A stretch of DNA of 6,718 nt from Propionibacteriales bacterium (GCA_017882655.1 JADGPB010000132.1:1-6718), one strand, 5' to 3'; positions 1 to 6,449 are shown, counted from the stretch's first letter. Notes: generated from the letters alone by a model not told the origin. Numbers and translations: made by a program.

Positions 1-1
1 C

Positions 2-628
2 TCAGCCGCACTTCACGCCCGTGGCGTGGACGGGGCAGTAGCCACCTGGGTTGGCGTCCAGGTACTGCTGGTGGTAGCCCTCGGCGAAGTAGAACTCACC
101 GGCCGGCGTGATCTCAGTCGTGATCGGCCCGTACCCGGCCGCGGTCAGCGAGGTCTGCATGGTGTCGCGCGCGGCGATGGCGGCGAACTGCTGGGCGTCG
201 TCGGTGGTGTAGATCGCCGAGCGGTACTGGGTGCCGCGATCGTTGCCCTGGCGCATGCCCTGGGTCGGGTCGTGGTTCTCGAAGAAGACCGCCAGGAGAT
301 CGTCGTACGAGGTCTTGGCAGGGTCGTACACGACCTTGACCGTCTCCGCGTGGCTGGTCCCGCCCGTACAGACCTGCTCATACGTGGGGTTCGGCACGGA
401 CCCGCCCGCATAGCCGGCCGCCGTCACGTACACGCCCGGCAGCTGCCAGAAGAGCTTCTCCGCACCCCAGAAGCAGCCGAGAGCGAAGTACGCGACCTCG
501 TCGCCCTCAGGGACGGCGTTCAGCGGCGTGCCGAGCACCCGGTGCAGCCTCGCGATGTCCACCACGGGCCGGTCGCGCCCCGTGAGAGCGTCAGTGGCGC
601 CCAGCAGCTTGTTCTTGTCGAACCACAT
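2..628 (-). CDS. msrA: Peptide methionine-(S)-S-oxide reductase MsrA
   Basis: MsrA reduces the S-epimer of methionine sulfoxide in proteins, normally with thioredoxin as final reductant, and is cytosolic. The 208-residue product has the family's catalytic motif GCFWGAE with nucleophile Cys52. It also has the conserved blocks NPTYEQVCTGGTSHAE and FFENHDPTQGMRQGND, the QYRSAIY strand, and a C-terminal GYCPVHATGVKCG carrying two recycling cysteines (Cys198, Cys207). Spacing and N-terminal extension match the E. coli-type three-cysteine form, and the length is normal. I chose the ATG at 628 (MWFDKNK) because an AGGTGG ribosome site lies 7 nt upstream. The in-frame ATG at 634 (MDMWFDK) sits only 1 nt from that site. 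The gene lies 62 nt downstream of the large PH-domain gene on the same strand with no clear promoter in the gap, so co-transcription is likely (inference). The TGA stop is at the extreme left of the window, so the gene is complete. Confidence 0.96.
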   Translation of the reverse strand: MWFDKNKLLGATDALTGRDRPVVDIARLHRVLGTPLNAVPEGDEVAYFALGCFWGAEKLFWQLPGVYVTAAGYAGGSVPNPTYEQVCTGGTSHAETVKVVYDPAKTSYDDLLAVFFENHDPTQGMRQGNDRGTQYRSAIYTTDDAQQFAAIAARDTMQTSLTAAGYGPITTEITPAGEFYFAEGYHQQYLDANPGGYCPVHATGVKCG

Positions 629-635
629 ATCCATC

Positions 636-641
636 CCACCT
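636..641 (-). promoter_or_regulatory. Ribosome binding site deciding the msrA start
   Basis: On the minus strand the sequence reads AGGTGG, then 7 nt, then the ATG at 628. The alternative ATG at 634 would leave a spacer of only 1 nt, so this site favours the shorter protein. I found no convincing -10 box between this site and the stop of the upstream PH gene. Confidence 0.6.
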
Positions 642-690
642 GTTCTGCGTCTGGAACCACTTTGCCACGCGACCTGAAGGGGACACCGGA

Positions 691-2157
691 TCAGCGCAGC
701 AGCTCCCCGTCCCGGGAGGTCATGGCGCGGTCGGCCTCGTCGTAGACGAGAGTCCTCGCCAGGTCCGCGTTCATGTGGATGACCGCGTGGGTGTGCAGGA
801 GCCCCGTGGTGTGGAACGTCACGTTCGCGAGGCCGAGGAGGCGCTCGAGCGGACCTTGGTACGCCGCAACCGACTGCAGCCGCGCGTGCGGCACGATCGA
901 CTGGTGCCGTGTCAGCCAGCCGCGACGCGTCACCACCACGTTGTCGTCTACTCCGAACGAGTTCCACGAGTACGAGAGCGGGTCGAACACCACCGCGTGG
1001 CGCGGCGACCGTACGTACTGGATCGCATCAAGACGCAGTCCCGGCCAGACGGCGGCCAGCGCAGCGTCCACCTGCTTCTTCGTACCGATCGGTAGCAGGA
1101 GCGTCGACACCTTCGACGTCGACTCGTTGTGAGTGGCCTCGCCGAGCCCAAGCACCTCCAGGTCGACGCGGTAGCGCCGCAGCGGCCTCCAGAACAGCGG
1201 CTGCGACAGCCGGATCGACTGGATCCGGCGCACGGGCACCGTCTGGCTGGTGAGGTTCGTGAGGCCGCGCGTGATCCGTAGCCCCGCCTGTGTCTCCGCG
1301 AGCGTGAAGTTGAACTGCGCCATCACCCGGCGGGTGAAGTACTGAGCGATCGAGAAGAGCAGGGGTACGCCACCCGCCAGGGCGACGACCGGAATGGCTG
1401 CGGCCGCATCGTGGCCGAAGTACGCAGCCACGCCCCACACAGCGGCCACCGGCACGGCGAACCCGATGATGAGCGAGAGCAGGTCGTGTGACACGAATGC
1501 TCCGAGCAGCAGCTCGTGCGGTGGGACCGTGACGATCACGCGGTCCGAGCCTCCGAGATCGGCGAACAACGGGTCGGCGGTCCGGGCCCTCGCCACGTCG
1601 ACGCTGACCTGCGCACCGTGTGCGCGAAGCATCAGGAAGTCGCGCAGCTCGTACGCTCTGCGCCGCGACAGGTACCGCAGCTTGGTCGAGTCGTGCGCCC
1701 CCGCATCGATCCGGACCTCCGCGAGACCCAGCAGCCGAGCCGCGAGCGGTTGCATGACGTCGACGGACTGGAGGCGCGTGTACGAGATCCGGCGCGACCG
1801 GTGCGAGATCCAGCCGGACTCGACGCGCAGTTCGGTCTCGTCAGCGATGAACCGCGTGAACCGCCACGAGATGAACCCCGCGATCAGTCCGAGCGCCGCC
1901 ACGCCGCCGATCACGGCGACGAAGACCCACCACGGCAGACGGTCCGTACCGTCAGTACGGCCCTGCAGCCACTCCTGCAGCATCGCCCACGCGACCGCGA
2001 CCACGGCGAACCAACCTCGTACGAGCGGCGTCAACGGGTGCGCGCGCTCCTCGACCTTGCGCACTGGTTCTTGAGGGGGCGCGGAGGTCCAGGCAGGGGT
2101 CTCCGGGTACTCCGGCGGAGGATAGCTGGGCGGCTGCTGGCCGTACGGTGCTGTCAC
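691..2157 (-). CDS. Membrane protein with three bacterial PH (bPH_2/DUF304) domains, YdbT-like
   Basis: Predicted 488-residue integral membrane protein. The N-terminus (1-40) is a Pro/Tyr-rich, probably disordered cytoplasmic tail. Hydrophobic segments lie near 46-63, 76-96, 217-247 and 253-272. Three bacterial PH cores follow these segments, near 100-178, 276-370 and 385-475. The first and third show the typical pattern GW(I/L)-x-P/Y-x-x-RLQSV...PL-x-RLLGLA-x-V. The middle one is diverged (VPVRRIQSI, then WRPLRRYRV in place of RLLGLA). Length and domain number match Bacillus subtilis YdbT (about 490 aa), which acts with YdbS and has been linked to resistance to antimicrobial peptides from other bacilli. 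That role is family knowledge, not shown here. The start is a GTG whose last two bases lie in the preceding gene's TGA (GTGA, 4-nt overlap), implying translational coupling. An ATG-initiated reading extending far upstream in this frame is an overlap artefact. Confidence 0.88.
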   Translation of the reverse strand: MTAPYGQQPPSYPPPEYPETPAWTSAPPQEPVRKVEERAHPLTPLVRGWFAVVAVAWAMLQEWLQGRTDGTDRLPWWVFVAVIGGVAALGLIAGFISWRFTRFIADETELRVESGWISHRSRRISYTRLQSVDVMQPLAARLLGLAEVRIDAGAHDSTKLRYLSRRRAYELRDFLMLRAHGAQVSVDVARARTADPLFADLGGSDRVIVTVPPHELLLGAFVSHDLLSLIIGFAVPVAAVWGVAAYFGHDAAAAIPVVALAGGVPLLFSIAQYFTRRVMAQFNFTLAETQAGLRITRGLTNLTSQTVPVRRIQSIRLSQPLFWRPLRRYRVDLEVLGLGEATHNESTSKVSTLLLPIGTKKQVDAALAAVWPGLRLDAIQYVRSPRHAVVFDPLSYSWNSFGVDDNVVVTRRGWLTRHQSIVPHARLQSVAAYQGPLERLLGLANVTFHTTGLLHTHAVIHMNADLARTLVYDEADRAMTSRDGELLR

Positions 2158-2690
2158 AGACCGGATCCGAGGGTGTCGCCGACTTCGATCAGCCGGTCGC
2201 GGAGCCGCTCGGCCTCGGCAGCCGGCAGGCCGGGGATGGACGCGTTGGAGTGAGCCGAGGCGGTCACGAGCGTCACCGTCGCAAGCCCGAGCAGCCGGTC
2301 CAAGGGGCCGGCGTCGACCTTGGCGATCTGCAGCCGCCCGTACGGGACCACCGTGAGGTTCTTGTACCAGAGCCCCCTGGTGATGCACAGGTCCTGACCG
2401 CGCTCGGCGTAGGCCCAGGAGCGTGCGTAGCGGCCGGCCCGATAGACCCGCCAGATGAACCAGACGATGCCGACGTACGCAGCGAGCCACTGCAGCTGGG
2501 CAGCGAACGGGAGGGTGGACGTCAGGCCGCTCATCGCCCCACCACGCGGTTCGAAGACCCAGGCCCAGAGCAGACTGACCGGCACCCAGAAGAGCGTGTT
2601 GGCGATGATCGCCCCCACGACCCGGACGACCGCGTACTTGGGGGAGAGCTTGATCCAGCGATCCGCTGGTGGGGAGAAGATGCCAGCCAC
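2154..2690 (-). CDS. Small membrane protein with one bacterial PH (bPH_2/DUF304) domain, YdbS-like
   Basis: Predicted 178-residue membrane protein. Two hydrophobic stretches (about 20-46 and 64-81) are followed by one PH core (about 90-172). That core carries RGLWYKNLTVVPYGRLQ, then PLDRLLGLATVTL, the same signature as in the larger partner encoded immediately downstream. The gene order small-PH/large-PH with a 4-nt GTGA overlap mirrors ydbS-ydbT of Bacillus, so the two probably form a membrane complex (inference). The start is GTG at 2690. No properly spaced ribosome site precedes it: an AGGGG sits only 1 nt away. A TACAGT box ends 7 nt before the codon, so a leaderless mRNA beginning at this GTG is the best reading. 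The N-terminus (FSPPADRWIKLSPKYAVVR) looks complete for the family. Substrate or lipid ligand is unknown. Confidence 0.87.
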   Translation of the reverse strand: MAGIFSPPADRWIKLSPKYAVVRVVGAIIANTLFWVPVSLLWAWVFEPRGGAMSGLTSTLPFAAQLQWLAAYVGIVWFIWRVYRAGRYARSWAYAERGQDLCITRGLWYKNLTVVPYGRLQIAKVDAGPLDRLLGLATVTLVTASAHSNASIPGLPAAEAERLRDRLIEVGDTLGSGL

Positions 2691-2696
2691 GCCCCT

Positions 2697-2702
2697 ACTG
2701 TA
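2697..2702 (-). promoter_or_regulatory. Candidate -10 box, leaderless promoter of the PH-domain operon
   Basis: The minus strand reads TACAGT, then 6 nt (AGGGGC), then GTG. This TANNNT-N6-start spacing puts the transcription start on the first base of the start codon, as in actinobacterial leaderless genes. No TTGACA-like -35 hexamer is evident 16-19 nt upstream. Inferred from spacing only. Confidence 0.55.
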
Positions 2703-2779
2703 CGGGGGTTCCGGCTCGCCGCTCGGTCGTCTGCGTCCGCAGGGGGACCGGCACGGGGCCCACCCCAGGCCGACCCCAA

Positions 2780-2785
2780 TAGACT
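2780..2785 (+). promoter_or_regulatory. Candidate -10 box, leaderless promoter of guaA
   Basis: TAGACT is followed by exactly 6 nt (CCGGCC) and then the guaA ATG. The predicted transcription start is the A of ATG at 2792. There is no Shine-Dalgarno sequence in front of this ATG, which agrees with a leaderless message. It also leaves no room for a purine riboswitch in a 5' leader. The -35 region is GC-rich and unrecognisable. Confidence 0.6.
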
Positions 2786-2791
2786 CCGGCC

Positions 2792-4339
2792 ATGGATTCT
2801 GAGCTGGTGCTCGTCATCGACTTCGGGGCGCAGTACGCGCAGCTGATCGCGCGACGCGTCCGTGAAGCGAACGTCTACTCCGAGATCGTGTCTCACACCG
2901 CGTCTGTCGACGACATCGTCGCCCGCAAGCCAGCCGCGATCGTGCTGTCGGGAGGGCCGCAGTCGGTGTACGCGGACGGCGCCCCGCAGGTCGATCCGGC
3001 GCTCTTCGACGCGGGCATCCCCGTCTTCGGCATCTGCTACGGCTTCCAGGCGATGGCCCGCGCGCTCGGTGGCGACGTCGCGAAGACCGGCGTGTCCGAG
3101 TTCGGCCGTACGGTCATCACCGTGGACGAGCCCGGGCGGCTCCTCGCCGATGTCCCTGTCTGCTTCAACGCGTGGATGAGCCACGGCGACTCCGTACATG
3201 CCGCTCCCGCCGGATTCACGGCGCTCGCCGCGACCGAGGGCGCCCCCGTCGCAGCGTTCGAGAACATCGAGCGCAAGCTCGCCGGTGTGCAGTGGCACCC
3301 GGAGGTGCTCCACTCCGAGTACGGCCAGCGGGTGCTGTCGACGTTCCTCCACGAGATCGCCGGCGTCGGCTCGGCCTGGAAGACGTCTGCGATCGCCGAG
3401 GAAGCCATCGCGCGTGTACGGGAGCAGGTCGGCGACAAGCGCGTGCTGTGCGGGCTATCGGGCGGAGTCGACTCGGCCGTCGCCGCCGCGATCGTCCAGC
3501 GCGCTATCGGCGACCAGCTCACCTGCGTGTTCGTCGACCACGGTCTGCTGCGCAAGGGCGAGGCGGAGGCCGTCGAGCGCGACTTCGTCGCCGCGACCGG
3601 AGCCAAGCTCGTCGTCGCCGACGCGAAGGACCAGTTCCTCGGGCACCTCGCCGGCGTCACCGATCCGGAGACCAAGCGCAAGATCATCGGCCGCGAGTTC
3701 ATCCGCGTGTTCGAGGAGCAGGCCCGCGCGCTCGACACCGAGGCAGACATCGAGTTCCTCGTGCAGGGCACGCTGTACCCGGACGTCGTCGAGTCCGGCG
3801 GCGGTGAGGGCGCCGCGACGATCAAGTCGCACCACAACGTGGGCGGACTGCCCGACGACCTGGCGTTCACGCTCATCGAGCCGCTCCGTACGTTGTTCAA
3901 GGACGAGGTACGGCAGGTCGGTCTGGAGCTCGGCCTCCCTGAGGCGATGATCTGGCGGCACCCGTTCCCCGGCCCCGGCTTGGCCATCCGCATCATCGGC
4001 GAGGTCACTCGGGAGCGGCTCGCCATCCTCCGCGAGGCGGATGCGATCGCTCGGGAGGAGCTGACGAAGGCCGACCTCGACCGCGACATCTGGCAGTTCC
4101 CGGTGGTGCTGCTCGGCGACGTACGTTCCGTCGGCGTCCAGGGCGACGGCCGCACGTACGGTCACCCCGTGGTGCTGCGTCCCGTGACCAGCGAGGACGC
4201 GATGACCGCCGACTGGGGACGACTCCCGTACGACGTCCTCGAGCGCATCTCCACCCGCATCACCAACGAGGTCCGCGAGATCAACCGCGTCGTCGTCGAC
4301 ATCACCAGCAAGCCCCCGGGCACCATCGAGTGGGAGTGA
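2792..4339 (+). CDS. guaA: GMP synthase (glutamine-hydrolysing)
   Basis: Converts XMP to GMP using ATP and the amide of glutamine, the last step of de novo guanine nucleotide synthesis, in the cytosol. The 515-residue product is full length. Residues 1-190 form the class I glutamine amidotransferase: DFGAQYAQLIARRVRE at the N-terminus, LSGGPQSV oxyanion region, nucleophile Cys82 in GICYGFQAM, and His169/Glu171 in QWHPEV. Residues about 195-390 form the ATP pyrophosphatase with P-loop SGGVDS (223-228), followed by FVDHGLLRKGE and the LVQGTLYPDVVES block. The C-terminal dimerisation domain carries PFPGPGLAIRIIGEV, GDGRTYGHPVVLR and the terminal PPGTIEWE. No catalytic residue is missing. The ATG at 2792 lacks a ribosome site but sits at the expected transcription start of a TAGACT box, so it is probably leaderless. 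A small unknown gene overlaps its stop by 4 nt (GTGA). Confidence 0.98.
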   Translation: MDSELVLVIDFGAQYAQLIARRVREANVYSEIVSHTASVDDIVARKPAAIVLSGGPQSVYADGAPQVDPALFDAGIPVFGICYGFQAMARALGGDVAKTGVSEFGRTVITVDEPGRLLADVPVCFNAWMSHGDSVHAAPAGFTALAATEGAPVAAFENIERKLAGVQWHPEVLHSEYGQRVLSTFLHEIAGVGSAWKTSAIAEEAIARVREQVGDKRVLCGLSGGVDSAVAAAIVQRAIGDQLTCVFVDHGLLRKGEAEAVERDFVAATGAKLVVADAKDQFLGHLAGVTDPETKRKIIGREFIRVFEEQARALDTEADIEFLVQGTLYPDVVESGGGEGAATIKSHHNVGGLPDDLAFTLIEPLRTLFKDEVRQVGLELGLPEAMIWRHPFPGPGLAIRIIGEVTRERLAILREADAIAREELTKADLDRDIWQFPVVLLGDVRSVGVQGDGRTYGHPVVLRPVTSEDAMTADWGRLPYDVLERISTRITNEVREINRVVVDITSKPPGTIEWE

Positions 4340-4542
4340 GCGGGCCCTTCACGTACAGGGTCACCAAGGCCGGCCAGGTCCTGGTCTCGCGGGGGAGCAC
4401 GTTGGTCGTCACCGTGTCCGGGTCGAGCGCAGCTCGCCTGATCCCGTTGCTGGGCGTCGACCACGAGACCGACCAGGATCTCCTCGCCCGCGCTACCGGC
4501 AACTACCGCCGAGGCAACCCTCCTGGGGCGCACCGGCCCTGA
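4336..4542 (+). CDS. Small conserved-looking protein of unknown function, coupled to guaA
   Basis: A 68-residue product read from a GTG inside the guaA stop region, overlapping by 4 nt (GTGA). Translation would be coupled to guaA. The protein is basic, has no signal peptide or membrane segment, and begins with beta-like alternation (FTYRVTKAGQVLVSRG, then LVVTV). It ends with the polar segment ARATGNYRRGN at 51-61. From memory, short actinobacterial proteins ending in similar 'AR(A/V)TGN(F/Y)(K/R)-GN' wording occur behind guaA, which is the main reason to regard it as real. I cannot verify this here and know of no assigned function. An in-frame GTG at 4330 inside guaA is an alternative but less likely start. 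The opposite-strand reading through this place shows no recognisable domain. Confidence 0.7.
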   Translation: MSGPFTYRVTKAGQVLVSRGSTLVVTVSGSSAARLIPLLGVDHETDQDLLARATGNYRRGNPPGAHRP

Positions 4543-4562
4543 GGCTCAATCCCCCGCAACGA

Positions 4563-4730
4563 TCGAACCGGAGTTGTGGTCGGAATATCCGGGGTGCGCA
4601 GGGGCTCGATTCTTCGAACGGGAGTTGTTGTCGTTATCGGGCCCAGAAGTGCCCTCATTCCGACCACAACTCCCGGCGAACCTCATGAGGCCTCGAACAC
4701 CGCCGTCATAGAGACCACAACTCCGGTTGA
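4563..4730. repeat. Symmetric array of four inverted GGAGTTGTGGTC elements
   Basis: The core GGAGTTGTGGTC occurs on the plus strand at 4570-4581 and, with one change (GGAGTTGTTGTC), at 4621-4632. It occurs as its reverse complement at 4662-4673 and 4713-4724. Starts within each arm are exactly 51 nt apart and the array is symmetric about position 4647. Unit 1 extended to 17 nt (4570-4586) is a perfect inverted match to 4657-4673. Unit 1 extended leftward to 16 nt (4566-4581) is a perfect inverted match to 4713-4728. The 39-nt spacers of the two arms share about 17 aligned positions, so each arm may be a diverged inverted copy of the other. The function is unknown: possibilities are a REP/BIME-like element, a transcript-end structure or a protein-binding array. 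The inverted layout argues against a CRISPR array. Confidence 0.85.
4613..4680. repeat. Inner long stem-loop of the repeat array
   Basis: The two inner units can fold into one hairpin. TTCG (4613-4616) pairs with CGAA (4677-4680). CGGGAGTTGT (4619-4628) pairs with 4666-4675. GTCG (4630-4633) pairs with CGAC (4661-4664). GGGC (4639-4642) pairs with GCCC (4651-4654) around an 8-nt loop. A T/C mismatch at 4629/4665 and a small internal loop interrupt the stem. No T run follows on either strand, so a classical intrinsic terminator is not supported. A bidirectional transcript-end or RNA-stabilising hairpin between convergent genes remains possible. Confidence 0.6.
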
Positions 4731-4983
4731 AACCGTGGTCGGTGCGTACGAACGCCCGTGTGGCGGCGACGCACCGCTCAGCGGTATCAACGGCCACGGC
4801 TGGTCGCGCGTCCAGGTGACGTGACGACTCTCGCAGCAACTTCAGCTGGCGCTTGTGGTGTGCGTCCTGGGTGGTGGCGCGGTGACCGTCGCTTCGCGAG
4901 CGCTAGCTGTACTGACCGGACAGGTTGGTCGAGGGGTTGTGACGACGTTGGTCGCGGCGATGCTCCGGTTGGCGGTGACAGGC

Positions 4984-6444
4984 TCAGAGGCGCGGCGCGC
5001 CCGCAACGTACGTACCTGAGACCTTCGCGTCCAGCAGGTGCTGTGCGTTGGCGGCGGAGTCTGACTCCGGCTCGAGCGGGTTGGCGTCGAGAAGGATGAC
5101 GTCGGCGGGCTGACCAACGGCCACCCGAGTCCGTACGGACGCCCTGAACGCCTCGGCCCCGGTTATCCGCTCCTCCGGGTGCCAGGACGCGAGATCCGGG
5201 GTGTTGCGATGAACCGCCGCGGCCATGGCGCGCCACGGGTCGAGGGGCGCCACGGGAGCGTCCGAGCCGAGCCGAAGCGTCACACCGGCGTCGAGCAGCG
5301 AGCGGAACGGGAAGGCATCGGCGCAGCGGTCCGCCCAGAGCTCGTCCATCGCTCGCCAGTCGTCGACGAGATGCCACGGCTGGACGCTCAGGGGCAGCCC
5401 GTGCCGCAGGATCCGCGGGATATCGGAGCGGTCGACGAGCTGCGCGTGCTCGATGGTGCCGGTCGCGCGGGACGCCTCGTACGCGTCCAGCACCTGGCTC
5501 AGGCAGGCGTCGCCGATCGCGTGGGTGGCGACGGTCAGGCCGTGAGAGCGGGCTCGCGTCTGCAAGGACACGAGCTCGGCCAGCGTGTACGCGAAGTGGC
5601 CGTGCACGTCACCGTGGGTGTCGCGCACGCCCGCGGTCAGGCTGGACAGGGACCCGTCCGCGATGATCTTCAGCGACCCCATCCGCAGCAGGCCATCGCC
5701 CCCCGGGAGTGGATCTCCCGTCCGCAGTCCCGCCGCGATCACCTCGTCCAGCGTGCTGGGGAAGACGCCGACGTCGACGCGGGGGAGCATCACCCCCTCG
5801 GCGGCGAGGCGCTGCCAAGGGCCCAGGTGGTCGTCCATGACGAGGTCGACGAGACCCACCACACCGAGCGCGAACAGCTCACGGATCCGGCGGAGCCGCG
5901 CCTGCGCGAGCTGGTGCGGGTCGTCACCGACGCGAGGCATGAGCGCGAACCAGTCGGCTTCCGTACAGATGCCGTCGAACGACACCCCGTACGCCCGCTG
6001 CGCGGCGGTGTTCAGCCAGCCGCTGTGCGCGTCGCCCGCCATGAGGACGACGGGGTGCGCGCCGCTCACCGCGTCCAGCTCGGCGGTCACCGGCATCCGC
6101 GACCACGACGACATCCGATGACCGAATCCGACGACCACCGAGTCGTCAGAGCGAGTGAGCGTGGCGATGTGCTCGGCGACCCGACGGCAGGCCTCTGCAG
6201 GGTCTGTGGTGCCGGCCGTGTCGACGCGCAGCGCGGTCTGGGCCCACTGCTCGAAGTGCGTGTGCTCGTCCCACAAGCCGGGCGCGAGCCACCGGCCGTC
6301 GCACTGCTCGACAGCAGCACCGCTCGGATCGAGGCCGACGCCGATCGCGGCGATCCGGCCGTCGGCCAGCACCACGTCGACCGGTTCGGCTGGCTCACCG
6401 TCGAGGGGTACCCGTCGTACAGACCGCAGCAGCGTCGTCGTCAT
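4984..6444 (-). CDS. Metal-dependent amidohydrolase, YtcJ-like (amidohydrolase_3 family)
   Basis: A 486-residue cytosolic hydrolase of the amidohydrolase superfamily; the substrate cannot be told from sequence. A short beta-rich N-terminal region (1-55) leads into the TIM barrel. Metal-site residues are all present: His61/His63 in DEHTHFEQ, Lys259 in LKIIADGSLSS (likely carboxylated bridging lysine), His308 in ATHAIGDA, His333 in IEHAQLV, and Asp395 in GSDAPVAPLDPW. The C-terminus returns to the composite sheet with GQPADVILLDANPL. The VKxxADGSLxSxTA-type block is characteristic of the YtcJ/NfdA branch, whose characterised members act on N-substituted formamides. That is no proof of the same substrate here. 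It is somewhat shorter than the 530-560 residues common in the branch. The start is ATG at 6444 with GGAGG 5 nt upstream and a TAGACT box before it. The gene is convergent with the guaA unit and 73 nt downstream of the PspC gene. Confidence 0.93.
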   Translation of the reverse strand: MTTTLLRSVRRVPLDGEPAEPVDVVLADGRIAAIGVGLDPSGAAVEQCDGRWLAPGLWDEHTHFEQWAQTALRVDTAGTTDPAEACRRVAEHIATLTRSDDSVVVGFGHRMSSWSRMPVTAELDAVSGAHPVVLMAGDAHSGWLNTAAQRAYGVSFDGICTEADWFALMPRVGDDPHQLAQARLRRIRELFALGVVGLVDLVMDDHLGPWQRLAAEGVMLPRVDVGVFPSTLDEVIAAGLRTGDPLPGGDGLLRMGSLKIIADGSLSSLTAGVRDTHGDVHGHFAYTLAELVSLQTRARSHGLTVATHAIGDACLSQVLDAYEASRATGTIEHAQLVDRSDIPRILRHGLPLSVQPWHLVDDWRAMDELWADRCADAFPFRSLLDAGVTLRLGSDAPVAPLDPWRAMAAAVHRNTPDLASWHPEERITGAEAFRASVRTRVAVGQPADVILLDANPLEPESDSAANAQHLLDAKVSGTYVAGAPRL

Positions 6445-6449
6445 TTCGA

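Larger units (their letters stand above)
4543..4983. other. 441-bp intergenic region between convergent genes
   Basis: This gap separates the plus-strand guaA unit from the minus-strand amidohydrolase. Its left part (about 4563-4730) holds the four-unit inverted repeat array described separately. The right part (about 4735-4983) contains no recognisable gene, RNA or promoter. It has only a short hairpin-capable sequence, CGCT-N5-AGCG at 4890-4902, without a T run. Open frames crossing the gap on both strands lack family resemblance and ribosome sites and are not called as genes. No clear intrinsic terminator with a T tract was seen for either convergent unit. Confidence 0.7.

Noticed and set aside
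26..745. Plus-strand open frame opposite msrA
   Set aside because: Antisense shadow; the minus-strand MsrA motifs leave no doubt which strand is coding.
691..2490. 599-codon version of the large PH protein starting at 2490
   Set aside because: The extra 111 residues lie entirely within the small PH gene in another frame and have an Arg/Ala-rich nonsense composition. The GTG at 2157 with the GTGA overlap is the sensible start.
2691..2791. Guanine or other purine riboswitch upstream of guaA
   Set aside because: The gap is only 101 bp shared by two promoters, and the -10 box sits 6 nt from the ATG, leaving no transcribed leader.
3037..4155. Long minus-strand open frame opposite guaA
   Set aside because: Ser/Arg/Thr-rich antisense shadow of a complete GMP synthase, with no domain resemblance.
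4563..4730. CRISPR array
   Set aside because: There are only four short copies, two of them inverted relative to the others, the spacers of the two arms resemble each other, and no cas genes are present.
4546..4839. Minus-strand 97-codon frame across the repeat array
   Set aside because: The repeat units are read in different phases in this frame relative to their orientation and give no consistent peptide. There is no ribosome site or family resemblance, so conservation appears to be at the DNA or RNA level.
4890..4902. Terminator hairpin CGCT-N5-AGCG
   Set aside because: The stem is only 4 bp and no T run follows on either strand.
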